Assembly (NCBI RefSeq): GCF_024609765.1
Contig: NZ_JANFDG010000023.1
Span: 1-64,000 of the forward strand
DNA: 64,000 nt
From: Shinella pollutisoli
GTDB lineage: Bacteria; Pseudomonadota; Alphaproteobacteria; Rhizobiales; Rhizobiaceae
Reading direction: 5' to 3'
Shown here piece by piece: positions 47,156-54,171 of this stretch. How positions within the stretch are numbered: the first letter of the stretch is position 1; every line of letters starts with the position of its first letter. A program made the translations under genes and the position numbers. The notes below the pieces were generated by a model. It was not told where the DNA came from. It made no database searches and worked only from the letters and a program-made list of their open reading frames with translations.

Positions 47156-49708
47156 GTGGCAAACCACGTTTCTCAACTATTAGTGCGCCTGATTGATGGC
47201 GTGTCCGGTCCCGCCCGCAAAGCTGCCGGCGCGCTGCTCGGCATCGGGCAGGCCGCCAACAAGATCGGCGGAATGCAGGGCCGCTTGCAGGCCGCGATGG
47301 CGAAGAACGAACGTGCGCTTGATGCCGCGCGGGGTCGAATGGTCGATGCCGTGGCGGCCGGTTACGCGCTGCAACGAGCGCTCGCTGCCCCGATCCGTGC
47401 AGCGTCCGAATTTGAAAGCGCGATGGCCGATGTCCGCAAGGTCGTGGACTTCGACACCCCGCAGGCGTTCAAAGATTTCCAGACTTCGGTTCTCCAAATG
47501 TCGAAGCGCCTGCCCCTCGCGGCGCAGGACTTGACGAAAATCGTGGCTGCTGCCGGTCAGGCCGGCATCGCGCGGGAAGAGCTTCTTCGGTTCACCGATA
47601 TGGCGGCCAAGGTCGGTGTCGCCTTCGACATCACCGCCGAGCAGACGGGCGAAGCGCTGGCGAAGGTGATGACCGGGCTTGATCTTTCCGTCGATCAGGT
47701 CGGGCGGCTTGCCGACGCGATGAACCATTTGAGCAACGCGCAGGCATCGAGCGCCGCCGACATTCTCGACGTGGTACGCCGCGTCGGCGCGACCTCCAAG
47801 CAGTATGGCTATAGCGCCGTCGAAGTCTCTGCCTTCGCCTCGGCCATGCTGTCGGCCGGCATGGAAAGCGAAGTGGTCGCGACCTCCTTCCGCAACATGG
47901 GCCTTGCGCTGACGCGGGGCGCGTCAGCGACCAAGCGCCAGCGGCAAGCTTTCCGGGCGCTCGGTCTCGATGCCACGAAGGTGTCGAAGGCGATGCAGCG
48001 CGACGCCGTAGGCACCACGCTCGAAGTCCTTGAGGCGATTGGCAAGCTGCCGAAAGATTTGCAGGCGTCCTTGTCGTCCGATCTCTTCGGCAATGAGGCT
48101 CGCGCCCTTGGCCCGCTCCTGACGAACCTCAATCTGCTTAAAAAGTCGCTCGGGCTGGTCGCGAACGAGACCGACTATGCCGGCTCGGCGACCCGCGAAT
48201 ACGAGGCCCGCGCGGCGACCTTCGCCAATAATCTCCAACTCTTCCGCAACCGCCTCAATGCGGTCGCGGTGACGATCGGCAACGTTCTGCTTCCGCCACT
48301 CACGGCGATGATGGATAAGCTCGGGCCGATTGTGGATGCGGTCCAGCGCTTCGCCGAAGCCCATCCGACCCTCACGGCGAACGTCATCGCAGCAACATCG
48401 GCGCTGATCGGTTTCAGGATCGCGCTCGCCGGCCTGCGGTTCGCCGGGCTGTTCGTGAAGGGCGGCGCGCTGTCGCTGCTGGCGGCGACCTTCGGCCGGA
48501 TCGCCGCCGCAGGGAGCAAGATGGGCGGCGCGGTACGCGCGACGTGGGCCTTGCAAGCCGCCCTGGCGGGCGGCGCAAGCTACGGTGGGCTGGCGAAGGC
48601 GGCAGACGCTCTCAAGGCCATCGCACGCATTACGCCCGGCCTGCGGCTGGTCGGTCCTGCCATCGGCGCGATCGTCGCCGCGCTCGGCTCTCTGACCGTT
48701 CCCATCGTCGCCGGCATTGCCGCCGTCGCGGCAGTCGGCTTCACGATCTGGAAATATTGGGATCGGCTGTCCTCGATCTTCCGTGGCGTGGCGCTGGCGA
48801 TCGGCGATCAGCTTGCGCCGGCATTCGAGGCAGCGCGTCCCGTGCTTGAATGGCTCGCGCCGGTCGGCGACGCGATAGCCTGGGCCTGGGAAAAGGCCGC
48901 GAGCGCTCTTAGCGCCGTGGGCGACTGGTTCGGCTCGATTTTCTCCCGCGAACTTCTCTCCGAAGATCAGAAGGCGGCGCTTGAGGGTGACGCGCGGGAC
49001 ATCACGAACCGCATCATCAACGGCCTCAAGGTAGGGCATGGGCTTCTCCTTGATGCCGGCGTGCAGATGATCCAGTCCCTTCTAGGAGGGATGGCCTCCA
49101 AGATCGGGGAGGCCGTCACCTGGGCGGCCACGATCCCGCAGCGGATCAGGGCGGCATTCGGGAAGATCGACTTCAAGGACGCCGTTTCGATCGAGGCGCT
49201 GGTTGCGGCATTCAAGTCTGCGAATGCGCAAATCTTTGCCGCTGGCGCCGACATGATCCAGTCCCTTTGGGATGGGATGGTGAGCAAGGTCGAGCAGCTT
49301 ATCGCGTGGGTGAAGACGATCCCGGCGCGGATCAAGGCGGCGATCACGACCGACCTTTCCGGCGCCATTCGCGGGCTTATCCCTTCGTGGGCGGGCGGCG
49401 GCGGTGGCGGCGGTGGCGATAGCCAGCCGGCCGTAGACGGCAAGCGCGCGAGCGGCGGCCCGGTCTATCCCGGCCGGAGCTACCTTGTCGGCGAGCAGGG
49501 GCCGGAAATCATCACGCCGTCGCGCAGCGGCTACGTCCATCCGAACGGCTCGGGCGGCGGTGGGAGCTTCAACCAAACAGTCAACATCAACATTACCGGC
49601 GCGCAGGACGATGAAGCGATCATCGACAAGGTGAAACGAGCAATCTCCGACGCAACCCGAGAGGCGCTGCGCGGCGTCCAGGCCGACTATGGGTTCAAAT
49701 ACACATGA
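47156..49708 (+). CDS. phage tail tape measure protein
   Basis: Protein of 850 residues of the TP901-type tape measure family, which sets tail length and reaches the host membrane during DNA injection. The TMP core (about 75-300) shows FESAMADVRKVVDF, AAAGQAGIAREELLRF, AMNHLSNAQASSAADILDVVRR and SAFASAMLSAGMESEVVATSFRN. Hydrophobic stretches lie at about 390-435 and 495-525. A Gly/Ser-rich part (GGGGGGGDSQ) leads to a C-terminal NINITGAQDDEAIIDKV. GTG 47156 follows GAGG. It is notable that no other tail gene is present beside it. Confidence 0.93.
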   Translation: MANHVSQLLVRLIDGVSGPARKAAGALLGIGQAANKIGGMQGRLQAAMAKNERALDAARGRMVDAVAAGYALQRALAAPIRAASEFESAMADVRKVVDFDTPQAFKDFQTSVLQMSKRLPLAAQDLTKIVAAAGQAGIAREELLRFTDMAAKVGVAFDITAEQTGEALAKVMTGLDLSVDQVGRLADAMNHLSNAQASSAADILDVVRRVGATSKQYGYSAVEVSAFASAMLSAGMESEVVATSFRNMGLALTRGASATKRQRQAFRALGLDATKVSKAMQRDAVGTTLEVLEAIGKLPKDLQASLSSDLFGNEARALGPLLTNLNLLKKSLGLVANETDYAGSATREYEARAATFANNLQLFRNRLNAVAVTIGNVLLPPLTAMMDKLGPIVDAVQRFAEAHPTLTANVIAATSALIGFRIALAGLRFAGLFVKGGALSLLAATFGRIAAAGSKMGGAVRATWALQAALAGGASYGGLAKAADALKAIARITPGLRLVGPAIGAIVAALGSLTVPIVAGIAAVAAVGFTIWKYWDRLSSIFRGVALAIGDQLAPAFEAARPVLEWLAPVGDAIAWAWEKAASALSAVGDWFGSIFSRELLSEDQKAALEGDARDITNRIINGLKVGHGLLLDAGVQMIQSLLGGMASKIGEAVTWAATIPQRIRAAFGKIDFKDAVSIEALVAAFKSANAQIFAAGADMIQSLWDGMVSKVEQLIAWVKTIPARIKAAITTDLSGAIRGLIPSWAGGGGGGGGDSQPAVDGKRASGGPVYPGRSYLVGEQGPEIITPSRSGYVHPNGSGGGGSFNQTVNINITGAQDDEAIIDKVKRAISDATREALRGVQADYGFKYT

Positions 49709-50211
49709 CAATCGCCGCCGATGATCTCGAAGAACTCGCCCCGCTGATGATGGCGCACATCGAGCGGCAGATCGCCGAGCGCCGTATTACCGGCGATGCC
49801 GTAACCGGCCTTTCCTTCACGCGGGCCGCCATGATGCGGGCCGCGCTCTATTTCCGTCGCTTCGTATCGAGCGACGATGAGCACGCGGAAGGCGCAGGCC
49901 AAGCGTTCGGCTTGACGTGGATGCTCGCCGAACGCGAGACCATGCAGCGCGTCATGACAGCGATCTCATCGCCGGCCGCCAAGGGACGTGAGGCCGATGT
50001 CATCGCCACGCTGATGAAGGGCGCGAGCATTGAAGAAGCCCTTGCGATGACGAATAGCGCGCCTGCCGCTCTGGTCACGCAGGAGGGCCGTGTAGTCGCA
50101 TTTCCGGCACGGCGCGTCACAGACAGCGCCGACGATGAAACGCGCGCCAGCGCGGCTGTCTCGCGGCTCGGTTCTAGGACTGAACAAGAGGACGGGCGAA
50201 ATGATTGCTGA
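49705..50211 (+). CDS. unknown element protein
   Basis: Mostly helical acidic protein of 168 residues without a recognised family, starting in an ATGA overlap with the tape measure stop. Features are LEELAPLMMAHIERQIAERRI, LTWMLAERETMQRVMTAISSPAAKG and a C-terminal disordered tail. The position suggests a small virion-related or tape-measure-associated protein, but this is only from context. A GC hairpin follows 14 bases after the stop. Confidence 0.6.
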   Translation: MTIAADDLEELAPLMMAHIERQIAERRITGDAVTGLSFTRAAMMRAALYFRRFVSSDDEHAEGAGQAFGLTWMLAERETMQRVMTAISSPAAKGREADVIATLMKGASIEEALAMTNSAPAALVTQEGRVVAFPARRVTDSADDETRASAAVSRLGSRTEQEDGRNDC

Positions 50212-50224
50212 CCAAAGCGATCCG

Positions 50225-50254
50225 GCATTGGCCGTGCTTGAGCACGGCCAATGC
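50225..50254 (+). repeat. perfect 13-bp hairpin with TTGA loop
   Basis: GCATTGGCCGTGC and GCACGGCCAATGC pair perfectly around TTGA. There is no T tract after it, so it is not a standard intrinsic terminator. It stands between the tape-measure unit and the AbiTii-type gene in a 267-base gap. It could end or stabilise the upstream mRNA, or be a protein-binding site. I see no convincing gene in the gap. Confidence 0.7.
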
Positions 50255-50478
50255 ATTGAGCCAGCTCGCACAAATACCGCGCCACTTCCGGGCGGGGGCT
50301 AGCTGCCTCGCTGCGAAAGGTGTCCTCCCGGTGGGCGCGGTTATTCTAATTCCGGGTCAAGGGCACCACCGGCTAGAACAGGCGGGCGGCTTTATAGCCG
50401 CCCGCTGCTTTCCCGCTCGGGACTTGCGCGTGGCACCGGCAACCGAAATATTGAAGCTTTCGATGATCGGGGGCACAA

Positions 50479-51390
50479 TTGAGTATTCTTCGCGACATAC
50501 AGGCAGCTATCCTCCAAGAGAACCCAGACCTCGGCACGATCCTGCTCAAGCTGCGTCTTCTCGCGTCGCGGCTTGGTAGTGAGCCGCTTGAGGATTGGGT
50601 GAAGTATGAAGCGGAAGGGTATCCCCGCGATATAGAAGTCCCGACCTACCGGATCGTCAGCGTTTCATACACCGGCAGTTGGTCCGGTCCTTTTGGTGGC
50701 GGCATAAGCAACGCTCCGATCCCACCGTATCTGATAGAGAAGCACGCAGGGGAACATTGGACCCGACATCGGGTTCGCGAGAGCATTGCCGGCGTTCAAG
50801 AGATGGCGAGTAAGGATCACGACCTAGGTCTCAATTCCTCGAACCTAATTCTCATGCTGCAAGGCAAAGTCTATGAGGATTATGCTTGCAATGCCGTCTC
50901 AGGAAATATTTCCATCTTCGCCGTCCGCGAAATCGTCCAAGCTGTCCGTGCTCGCATCCTTGAGCTGACGATTGAGCTTGAGAAGCGGCTGCCGCAGGCG
51001 GTTGAAGTCACGTTGCAAAGCGTGATCGAGAAGACCCCTGAAAGCGCTGCAACGGTCACGCAGATTTTCAATCAGACGATCCACGGAAATGTCACTCATG
51101 TGACGGCGACCGACAACGCGCACGTCTCGCTCGCGATCACGGCAGGCGACAATGCGTCGATGGTCAGTGAACTGATTAAGGCGGGATTGTCCGAACCGGC
51201 CGCCAAGGAAATCACGGAGATCGTCGCCTCCGAGAAGCCGGACAATGCCGACCAACCCCTCGGGCGCAAGGCTCTCGACTGGATCAAGAAGAACACGCCC
51301 AAGGCGGCTGGCAGCGCTTGGAAGATCGGATCAGCCGTAGCGACTGATTTGCTTAAAGAGGCAGCTTTGAAATACTACGGATTGAAGTGA
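50479..51390 (+). CDS. AbiTii-domain abortive infection protein
   Basis: Protein of 303 residues. The N-terminal ~190 residues fit the AbiTii domain, named after a lactococcal abortive-infection factor: the start SILRDIQAAILQENPDLGTILLKLRLLASRLGSEPLEDWVKYEAEGYP (in outline residues 2-49) and VPTYRIVSVSYTGSW agree with the family's LAARLGS...W-x2-E-x2-GYP pattern. A linker follows, then a C-terminal region with a coupled helix (GRKALDWIKKNTPKAAGSAWKIGSAVATDLLKEAA) that may touch the membrane. The start is TTG 50479 after a G-rich site. It is the likely defence cargo of the element, set apart from the virion genes. Confidence 0.78.
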   Translation: MSILRDIQAAILQENPDLGTILLKLRLLASRLGSEPLEDWVKYEAEGYPRDIEVPTYRIVSVSYTGSWSGPFGGGISNAPIPPYLIEKHAGEHWTRHRVRESIAGVQEMASKDHDLGLNSSNLILMLQGKVYEDYACNAVSGNISIFAVREIVQAVRARILELTIELEKRLPQAVEVTLQSVIEKTPESAATVTQIFNQTIHGNVTHVTATDNAHVSLAITAGDNASMVSELIKAGLSEPAAKEITEIVASEKPDNADQPLGRKALDWIKKNTPKAAGSAWKIGSAVATDLLKEAALKYYGLK

Positions 51391-51502
51391 GAACCGGGGA
51401 AGCGCGACGACAGCGCGCTATGGCCCCTCGCCGCCCTTGTGATAGCGGAGAAAGTCAGACGCGCGCCCACGGGCGCGTGTGGCTTGAAGAAGGGGCATTA
51501 CC

Positions 51503-51775
51503 TTGACTGACGATCTTATGCCAATCGGCTCTCCTGCCTGGGCAGAGGCCATGGCGGCGAGTATGCGCGTCGCCGCGCGCATCGCCGAAATGAGCGATGA
51601 CGAGCTTGCCGCCTTCCGCGAGCGACTGCGGGCCGATCCCGAGACGCGCGAGACCATCGCCAGCGATCTCGCCGACGCGCATCGAAATCTTGCCGACATG
51701 CTCGCCGTCATCGAAATCGCCGAGCGCCGCCTTGAAGTCGTCAAGCAGGACGAGCGCTGCCGCTGCGACTGCTGA
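51503..51775 (+). CDS. small acidic helical protein
   Basis: Protein of 90 residues with a TTG start after AAGGGG. The sequence is nearly all helix: AWAEAMAASMRVAARIAEMSDDELAAFRERLRADPETRETIA and LADMLAVIEIAERRLEVVKQ, ending with a Cys cluster (CRCDC). No family is recognised. It is the last gene before the right junction. The Cys cluster could bind metal, but too little is visible to say more. Confidence 0.55.
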   Translation: MTDDLMPIGSPAWAEAMAASMRVAARIAEMSDDELAAFRERLRADPETRETIASDLADAHRNLADMLAVIEIAERRLEVVKQDERCRCDC

Positions 51776-51789
51776 TCAAAAAAAATCTT

Positions 51790-51840
51790 GGTCCTATTGG
51801 CCGATAGCAAAACGGAAAAATAGGACCGCCGCTAGGACCA
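51790..51840. repeat. TAGGACC repeats, right arm sites
   Basis: AAATAGGACCG at 51818-51828 and TAGGACCA at 51833-51840 in direct orientation, with inverted GGTCCTATT at 51790-51798. The same motif stands beside attL at 40694-40717. Their placement within 110 bases of both junctions is what arm-type recombination sites would show. Confidence 0.6.
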
Positions 51841-51896
51841 AGGATCGGCAACAACAAGAAACCGCAAGCAAAATCAATTTGTTATGGCAAATCGGT

Positions 51897-51910
51897 TGGC
51901 GGATGGGGTG
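51897..51910 (+). repeat. attR core (tRNA-Ser 3' end)
   Basis: TGGCGGATGGGGTG, identical to 40561-40574. On the reverse strand it is the last 14 bases of tRNA-Ser, from the acceptor stem to CCA. Because the element brings the same bases, the tRNA stays intact after integration. Confidence 0.85.
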
Positions 51911-51986
51911 GGATTCGAACCCACGGTAGGCTTTCGCCTACGCCGGTTTTCAAGACCGGTGCCTTAAACCGCTCGGCCACCCATCC
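51897..51986 (-). tRNA. tRNA-Ser (anticodon TGA)
   Basis: 90-nt class II tRNA on the reverse strand: acceptor GGATGGG / CCCATCC, D-arm GCCGAGCGGTTTAAGGC, anticodon arm ACCGGT-CTTGAAA-ACCGGC region with TGA, a long variable arm (GTAGGCGAAAGCCTAC), T-arm GGTTCGAATCC, discriminator G and encoded CCA. Its 3' end is the integration target of the element to the left. Confidence 0.96.
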
Positions 51987-52120
51987 GCACCCCGCGATCG
52001 CGGGTTCGGTCGCCTTTACAGGCAGGGACGGGGTGGCGTCAACATCGCCCGCGGCACCCGCCGGGCTTGAACGCTTGCCGCCGAGGGGGTAAACGGGGGC
52101 AACAGGGATTGGAATGCGAA

Positions 52121-52441
52121 ATGAGTGAAGACAGCCGCCGCGAGCAACCCCGGACATGGCAGACGTTGCGGGACCTGAAGCTCGCCGTGAGGAAGGTCGC
52201 GGATGTCTATGTCCGCGTCCATATTCTCGCCGGGCACTACATGCGGGTTTCCTCCGAGGATTTCCTCGAGGCGGTGAGCGACATGCAGGCCGCCGGCGCG
52301 ACCCATCCCTATCCCCGCCGGTTCCAGTTCACCATCGAGAACGGCATCGTCTGGGTCCATGCCGGCCATCTGCCGAGGGCCGCCCGTGCCCGGGCGCGCG
52401 CGGGACATGCCGGGAAGGCGGATCCGGACGAGGACGAATAG
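52121..52441 (+). CDS. hypothetical protein
   Basis: Protein of about 106 residues without a recognised family. Core: TWQTLRDLKLAVRKVADVYVRVHILAGHYMRVSSEDFLEAVSDMQAAGA (about residues 11-59), then FQFTIENGIVWVHAGHLP, and a basic-acidic tail. It looks like a small alpha/beta cytosolic protein. The start at 52121 is chosen because the frame upstream is Arg/Gly-rich and overlaps the tRNA flank; no strong ribosome site is visible. Confidence 0.5.
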   Translation: MSEDSRREQPRTWQTLRDLKLAVRKVADVYVRVHILAGHYMRVSSEDFLEAVSDMQAAGATHPYPRRFQFTIENGIVWVHAGHLPRAARARARAGHAGKADPDEDE

Positions 52442-52473
52442 CCGCCGGCGCGCGGGACGGCCGCGCAAACAAA

Positions 52474-52503
52474 AAGGCCGGGTACTTGCGTCCCGACCTT
52501 TCG
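52474..52503 (+). terminator. possible terminator
   Basis: AAGGCCGGG / CCCGACCTT pair over nine positions with one mismatch, 9-base loop, followed by TCGCTTC. It lies 33 bases after the stop at 52441. The T tract is poor. Confidence 0.4.
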
Positions 52504-52706
52504 CTTCGCCTCGACGTCCTGCCAGTACATCCGTGGTCAGGGCGGAAGCGAAATCCTGACCCATAGATGGTGCCGCCGGTCCGCGTTTCAAGGGGGCAGG
52601 GCGGGCGCGGCAAGATTTCTCGACTTGCTGGCGCCTTAATGCTTCGTTACCCTGTCGGCCATCCTCAGCAGGGTATTCTGCCGGACGTGGTCAAAAGGAG
52701 GCCTCC

Positions 52707-52919
52707 ATGGACGTGCTTCGCGACCAGACTCATATCGGCATGTTCGAGCCGCAGGACGTGGCGCTCCTGCAATCGGTTTTCGCCCGCCTCAACGCGGCCG
52801 ACCTTGCGGTGCGGGACGAGGCGAAGGCCCGTTCGCTCGCCCGCTCGATCATCAAGCTCTACCGCCACGGCGTGCGCGATCCGCAGCAGCTTTTCGAGAC
52901 GCTGCGGCCCGATCGCTGA
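52707..52919 (+). CDS. small conserved-looking protein
   Basis: Protein of 70 residues: DVLRDQTHIGMFEPQDVALLQSVFARLNAADLAVRDEAKARSLARSIIKLYRHGVRDPQQLFETLRP covers the whole chain (residues 2-68) as two helices. AAGGAGG lies 5 bases before the ATG, a near-perfect ribosome site, which supports it as a real gene. Small proteins of this make-up are common in rhizobia, but I know no function. Confidence 0.7.
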   Translation: MDVLRDQTHIGMFEPQDVALLQSVFARLNAADLAVRDEAKARSLARSIIKLYRHGVRDPQQLFETLRPDR

Positions 52920-53037
52920 AGGCCGCGGTTTACCTGCCGTAAACCATGATCGCGCGTTCTTTCCCCGCGCCGCGCGCGCCGCTCGCAATTTTGCCACGTT
53001 ATTGGCATGATTAACGGACTGTTATGTTGAGAGTGGC

Positions 53038-54117
53038 ATGGACGGCCGGCTTGCGAGGGGCAAGCGAGTTGGTCGGCACACCGTCGGGGACAATAGCGGC
53101 GTGGGAAAATACGATATCAAGACCGGAAACGGCCGGATCGGCAGGGGGCTGCGCTTCATTGCCGTTCCCTTCATCTGCGCCGGGCTCGCAGCCTGCGCCA
53201 CCACGGCGCCGGCGCCGAAGAAGAAGGTCCGCAGCAAGGAATTCTTCTCCGAATCCGAATATGGCGTGAAGGCGAGCCCGCGCGTCGTGGAGGAGGGCAA
53301 GGCCGTGCCGAAGGGCGGCGGCCGCTATCAGGTCGGCAAGCCCTACCAGGTGCGCGGCCGCTGGTACAAGCCGGAAGAGAATCCGAACTACAACAAGACC
53401 GGGCTCGCCTCCTGGTACGGCTCGGCCTTCCACGGCCGCCGGACGGCGAACGGCGAGGTCTACGACAAGTATCACCTGTCGGCCGCCCATCCGACCTTCC
53501 CGCTCCCGAGCTATGCGCGCGTCACCAATCTCGAGAACGGCTCGTCCGTGCTCGTCCGCGTGAACGACCGCGGGCCGTTCCACGAGAACCGCATCATCGA
53601 CGTCTCCTCGAAGACGGCCGAGCTTCTCGACATGAAGCGCACGGGCACCGCCAAGGTCCGCGTCGAATATGTCGGCAAGGCGAGCATGGACGGCAACGAC
53701 ATGCCCTATCTGATGGCCTCCTACATCCCCAAGGGCTCGCGCGTTCCCGCCGTCGATCCGGGCGGCCAGATCGCGACCGGCGTGATGGTCGCCTCCGCGA
53801 GCGCCGGCGCATTGCCGGGCGCGGGCGATGAGAACGTGCTACGGCTGCCCGACGGCGGCGGCGCGATGACGGCGCTCGCCGAGACGCCGGCCGCATCGCA
53901 GGCCTTCCAGGCGCTCGAGCAGTTCGTGATGCTGCCGGAGACCGGCCCGCTGCCGCTCGAGCGGCCGAGCTACGTGCCCGACATGCAGCCGGATGCGAGC
54001 TACGCCGCCGCCTATGCGGACGAGCGGGTGCGCGACGCCGCCGGCGCGTTCGACGCGATCCTGCATGTCGACGGCACGCTGACGCCGCTCTCGAAACTCG
54101 CCGAAGACGCCGGCTGA
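53038..54117 (+). CDS. rlpA: RlpA-family septal ring lytic transglycosylase
   Basis: Outer-membrane lipoprotein of about 359 residues. A lipobox LAAC with the lipid-bearing Cys near residue 53 follows a hydrophobic stretch (LRFIAVPFICAGLAAC). The double-psi beta-barrel RlpA domain (about 120-215) shows GLASWYGSAFHGRRTANGEVYD, the catalytic-region SAAHPTFPLPSYARVTNLENG and RVNDRGPFHENRIIDVSSKTAELL. RlpA enzymes cut glycan strands lacking stem peptides. No C-terminal SPOR domain is evident. The start is uncertain: GTG at 53101 is an in-frame alternative. Confidence 0.9.
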   Translation: MDGRLARGKRVGRHTVGDNSGVGKYDIKTGNGRIGRGLRFIAVPFICAGLAACATTAPAPKKKVRSKEFFSESEYGVKASPRVVEEGKAVPKGGGRYQVGKPYQVRGRWYKPEENPNYNKTGLASWYGSAFHGRRTANGEVYDKYHLSAAHPTFPLPSYARVTNLENGSSVLVRVNDRGPFHENRIIDVSSKTAELLDMKRTGTAKVRVEYVGKASMDGNDMPYLMASYIPKGSRVPAVDPGGQIATGVMVASASAGALPGAGDENVLRLPDGGGAMTALAETPAASQAFQALEQFVMLPETGPLPLERPSYVPDMQPDASYAAAYADERVRDAAGAFDAILHVDGTLTPLSKLAEDAG

Positions 54118-54171
54118 GCCGTTTGCGCAATGCGCGCTTGTGTGGGAGTGTGACGGCAGTCCGGAGTCGCC

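Larger units (their letters stand above)
40561..51910. mobile_element. tRNA-Ser-integrated phage-satellite-like element, 11.35 kb
   Basis: The element is bounded by identical 14-bp repeats (TGGCGGATGGGGTG), one of which is the 3' end of tRNA-Ser(TGA). Inside, every identifiable gene points rightward: integrase, excisionase-like protein, small and mid-size unknown genes, Nu1-like packaging protein, protease/capsid fusion, tape measure, unknown, AbiTii-type protein and a last small gene. It lacks visible portal, large terminase, connector, tail and lysis genes. Gene starts overlap in several places (TGATG at 42536, 4-base overlaps at 43489 and 43932, a 1-base overlap at 45080, ATGA at 49705). 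Size and content fit a phage satellite or a reduced prophage. Confidence 0.85.

Noticed and set aside
50201-50302. A 33-codon frame across the hairpin at 50225
   Set aside because: Its first part is read through a perfect hairpin and its product has no protein-like pattern. The pairing is the more likely selected feature.
40561-51910. Plasmid-like or conjugative element
   Set aside because: No relaxase, type IV secretion, partition or replication-initiator motif is visible; capsid and tape-measure genes point to a phage-related origin.
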